Of a stretch of DNA of 6,443 nucleotides, positions 4,483-6,443 are shown piece after piece (within the stretch, counting starts at the first letter, position 1; the number at the start of each line of letters is the position of its first letter). The notes beneath the pieces were generated by a model. That model was not told the origin of the DNA. It worked only from the letters and a program-made list of their open reading frames with translations, and made no database searches. The translations under genes and the position numbers were made by a program. The stretch comes from Devosia sp. GTDB taxonomy: Bacteria; Pseudomonadota; Alphaproteobacteria; Rhizobiales; Devosiaceae. The DNA lies in assembly GCA_025352765.1 (NCBI GenBank), contig JANXSI010000259.1, positions 1 to 6,443 on the forward strand, given 5' to 3'.

Positions 4483-5937
4483 ATGAAGCTCGTCAAACAG
4501 ATCCTGTTTCAGGCGCGGCTCGCCGAAAGCGCCCCGGCGATCACCTTTTCCGGGAGCACCGCCAGCTACGGCACGCTGGCGCATATGGTCGAGGCGGCGG
4601 TCAGTGCCATCGACACCCTCGGTTTGCCGCGCGGCACGCCGGTGATGATCGACGTCCGCAACCCGGTCCAGCACACCGCCATCATTCTGGCGCTCGCGCT
4701 CCTCGGATTGCCGTCGGCCTCGATCGGCTCGACCTTTTCGGTCGAAGCCGGTGGCGTGCTGCTCGGCCTGCTCCTGGTCGATCGGCCCAACGTCACCCTG
4801 ACCGGCATCGCCACCCAGTTGGTCGACGACCGCTGGTTCATGCATGATCCCGCACGCCCGGTCGAATATCGCCGTCTGTTCGACATGCAAAGCTTCAGCT
4901 CGCCCGACGATATCGTCCGGTACGCCTATTCCTCGGGCACCACGGGCCGTCCGAAATGCGTGGCGTTCACCGGCGCAGTTCTCGAGCTTCGCGTCGCCAA
5001 TGCCATGCTGACCATCATCCAGGGCGGCAGCGGCGCGGGCCTCAATATGCTGGGATTCTCGACGATCGCCGGAATGATGGCAGTGCTCGCCGCATTGCCG
5101 ATCGGCATCATGCTCTGCTTTGCCTCGAGCAATCTCGAAGCCCTGCAGATGACCCGGCTGTTCAACGTCACCATGATGGTGCTCGCCGTGGTGCAGCTCA
5201 AGGGTTTCCTGGCCGCACTCGGCGACGAGCCGCCGCCCCGCTCGCTGCAGATGCTGGCGGTCGCCGGCGCCAGGGTGCCGCTCGGTCTGCTGCGCGAAAC
5301 GCGGGCGCGCCTATGCAGTAACGTCATCAGCCAGTATGGCTCGACCGAAATGGGCATCATGACCGCCAGCAGCCCCGCCTCGCTCGAGCGCCACGAAGGC
5401 TCGGTCGGTTACCGGCTGCCCTGGGTGGAGTTGCAGGCAGTCGATGCCGGGGGGCGCGAGGTCGCCGCCGGCAGCGACGGCATCCTTCGCGCCCGTTCGC
5501 CGGAAATGGCGTTCTACGCGGCTGACGGCGGCGATCCCCTCGAGATCATCCGCGACGGCTGGTTCTACCCGGGCGACGTCGGTCGCATCTACGAGGATGG
5601 CCTGGTGGTGGTCACCGGCCGCACCAATGAGGTGATCAACCGCGGTGGCGTGATCGTCGCGCCCGAGATCATCGAGGAGGTGCTTCGGCTCGATCCCCTC
5701 GTGCGCGATGTCGCCGTGGTCGGAGTGCCGGTCAATGGCATCGAGGAAATCTGGGCTGCGGTCGTCTCGGACGACGCGTTCGACGCACAGGCCATGGCCC
5801 AGCGGGCCCACCCAAAACTCAACGAGAAGGTGCCCGACCGCATCCTCAGGGTCGAGGCCATCCCGCGCAACGAGAACGGCAAGGTGACGCGCAATGCGCT
5901 TCGCGACGCGCTGCTGGCGCGCGTCAGGGCGGGCTGA
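4483..5937 (+). CDS. ANL-superfamily AMP-binding acyl-CoA ligase, substrate unknown
   Basis: Predicted 484-residue cytoplasmic adenylate-forming enzyme, which activates a carboxylic acid with ATP and normally passes the acyl group to CoA. The core motifs are all present: the P-loop YSSGTTGRPK (149-158), QYGSTEMG (284-291), GWFYPGDVG (359-367) with the ribose-binding Asp365, TGRTNEVINRGG (378-389) with the hinge region, and RNENGKVTRNAL (462-473) with the catalytic Lys467. It is therefore expected to be active. At 484 residues it is on the short side for the superfamily. The N-terminal domain is compact, and the motif between P-loop and A5 (GFSTIAGMM, 191-199) lacks the His or aromatic often seen in fatty acyl- and aryl-CoA ligases. 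There is no carrier-protein, thioesterase or beta-oxidation gene nearby to hint at a substrate. Its TGA abuts the stop of the converging gene. Confidence 0.9.
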   Translation: MKLVKQILFQARLAESAPAITFSGSTASYGTLAHMVEAAVSAIDTLGLPRGTPVMIDVRNPVQHTAIILALALLGLPSASIGSTFSVEAGGVLLGLLLVDRPNVTLTGIATQLVDDRWFMHDPARPVEYRRLFDMQSFSSPDDIVRYAYSSGTTGRPKCVAFTGAVLELRVANAMLTIIQGGSGAGLNMLGFSTIAGMMAVLAALPIGIMLCFASSNLEALQMTRLFNVTMMVLAVVQLKGFLAALGDEPPPRSLQMLAVAGARVPLGLLRETRARLCSNVISQYGSTEMGIMTASSPASLERHEGSVGYRLPWVELQAVDAGGREVAAGSDGILRARSPEMAFYAADGGDPLEIIRDGWFYPGDVGRIYEDGLVVVTGRTNEVINRGGVIVAPEIIEEVLRLDPLVRDVAVVGVPVNGIEEIWAAVVSDDAFDAQAMAQRAHPKLNEKVPDRILRVEAIPRNENGKVTRNALRDALLARVRAG

Positions 5938-6423
5938 TCAGGGGTCGCATTTGGCCGGGGCAAAGTTCTGGTCCGTGCCCTTTGCCGATTTGAGGTGCCC
6001 CTCGACGATGTGCAACGGCCGGAACGGCGGCTCGCTCTGCATCGACGGGTTGACCTGCCGGAGCGTGTAGCAGCCGGAAAAATAGCTGTGCTTGCCGGCG
6101 GTGCTCAGCGCGTCGAGGCTGACGGGCAGGGTCCAGTAGATGCTGCCCGCCGCGCCCTCTTCAGCCGACTGCCCGAAGGTCACGGTGACCGAGGCGGTGC
6201 CGTCATACCCTGCCACGAACTCGGCGAACTTCGGCACGCCCTCGCCGTCCTGGTAGTACGACCAGGCGCGCGCATATTCCTGCCGGTCGATGGCATTGTA
6301 GAACGACGAAATCACCGCCTCGGGCGTAGAACGATCATCCAGATAGGCCGGCGGCTCCGCCGCGAAAGACGGCGCCGCCATGAGGGCGAACAGGGCGACG
6401 GGCAAGACTTTTGAACGGTGCAT
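5938..6423 (-). CDS. Small secreted protein of unknown function, possible NTF2-like fold
   Basis: Predicted 161-residue exported protein. Residues 1-21 form a Sec signal peptide (MHRSK start, hydrophobic core, SFA before the likely cut). The mature N terminus, with STPEAVISSFYNAIDRQEYA (32-51) and RAWSYY (52-57), looks like the first helices of an NTF2/SnoaL-type domain, where a helix with paired aromatic residues precedes a curved sheet; the rest is predicted beta-rich (VTVTFGQS, SIYWTLPVSLD). C118 and C159 are the only cysteines and could form a disulfide in the periplasm. I do not recognise a named family or catalytic residues. GGAG (6430-6433) stands six bases before the ATG, supporting the start; the promoter lies beyond the window. 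Convergent with the ligase: the two stops share the palindrome TGATCA with no gap. Confidence 0.82.
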   Translation of the reverse strand: MHRSKVLPVALFALMAAPSFAAEPPAYLDDRSTPEAVISSFYNAIDRQEYARAWSYYQDGEGVPKFAEFVAGYDGTASVTVTFGQSAEEGAAGSIYWTLPVSLDALSTAGKHSYFSGCYTLRQVNPSMQSEPPFRPLHIVEGHLKSAKGTDQNFAPAKCDP

Positions 6424-6443
6424 GGGGAACTCCGGGCTGTGCC

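Noticed and set aside
4244..4486. 80-codon plus-strand open frame ending at the ligase start
   Set aside because: It lies antisense to the barrel gene's signal-peptide region, is Pro/Arg-rich, and shows no domain; its overlap with the ligase start looks accidental.
1..6443. CRISPR array, tRNA or rRNA gene, transposase, phage or defence module
   Set aside because: No regularly spaced repeats, cloverleaf, rRNA-like stretch or such protein motifs were seen; all eight genes are ordinary chromosomal families or a small secreted protein.

Overview
The window is GC-rich chromosomal DNA (strong G/C preference at third codon positions) from what is most likely an alphaproteobacterium, probably of the Hyphomicrobiales. 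The grounds are inference from gene content: a small Omp25/Omp31-like outer-membrane barrel, a YfcA-type TauE/SafE permease, a CybB-type cytochrome b561, several GTG starts, and a GC-rich palindrome of the kind scattered through genomes of that group. The genus cannot be told from the sequence.

Eight protein genes fill the window with no gene-free stretch over 300 bases. Left block (1-2136): a palindromic repeat, then a GtrA-family membrane protein (minus), a diheme cytochrome b561 (plus), and a GtrB-like family 2 glycosyltransferase with two C-terminal membrane helices (minus). GtrA and GtrB-like proteins normally work together, one loading a sugar on a polyprenyl phosphate and the other helping it across the inner membrane; here the cytochrome gene sits between them in the opposite direction. 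Middle block (2184-3467): a TauE/SafE permease (plus, GTG start) faces a secreted fasciclin-domain protein (minus, GTG start) across a strong GC hairpin. Right block (3657-6423): an outer-membrane beta-barrel (minus) and an ANL-superfamily acyl-CoA ligase (plus) diverge from a 121-bp region rich in palindromes; the ligase converges without any gap on a small secreted protein of unknown function (minus).

The gene orientations (-,+,-,+,-,-,+,-) give mostly single-gene transcription units, so no large operon or pathway is visible. Three of the minus-strand products (fasciclin protein, outer-membrane barrel, small secreted protein) carry signal peptides and act in the cell envelope, as do the four inner-membrane or membrane-linked proteins on the left. 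Only the ligase looks cytoplasmic. I see no rRNA, tRNA, CRISPR array, transposase, phage gene, toxin-antitoxin or defence system. The parts most worth a second look are non-coding: the dyads in front of the fasciclin and outer-membrane protein genes, the terminator-like hairpin inside the latter's leader, and the palindrome at the left edge.
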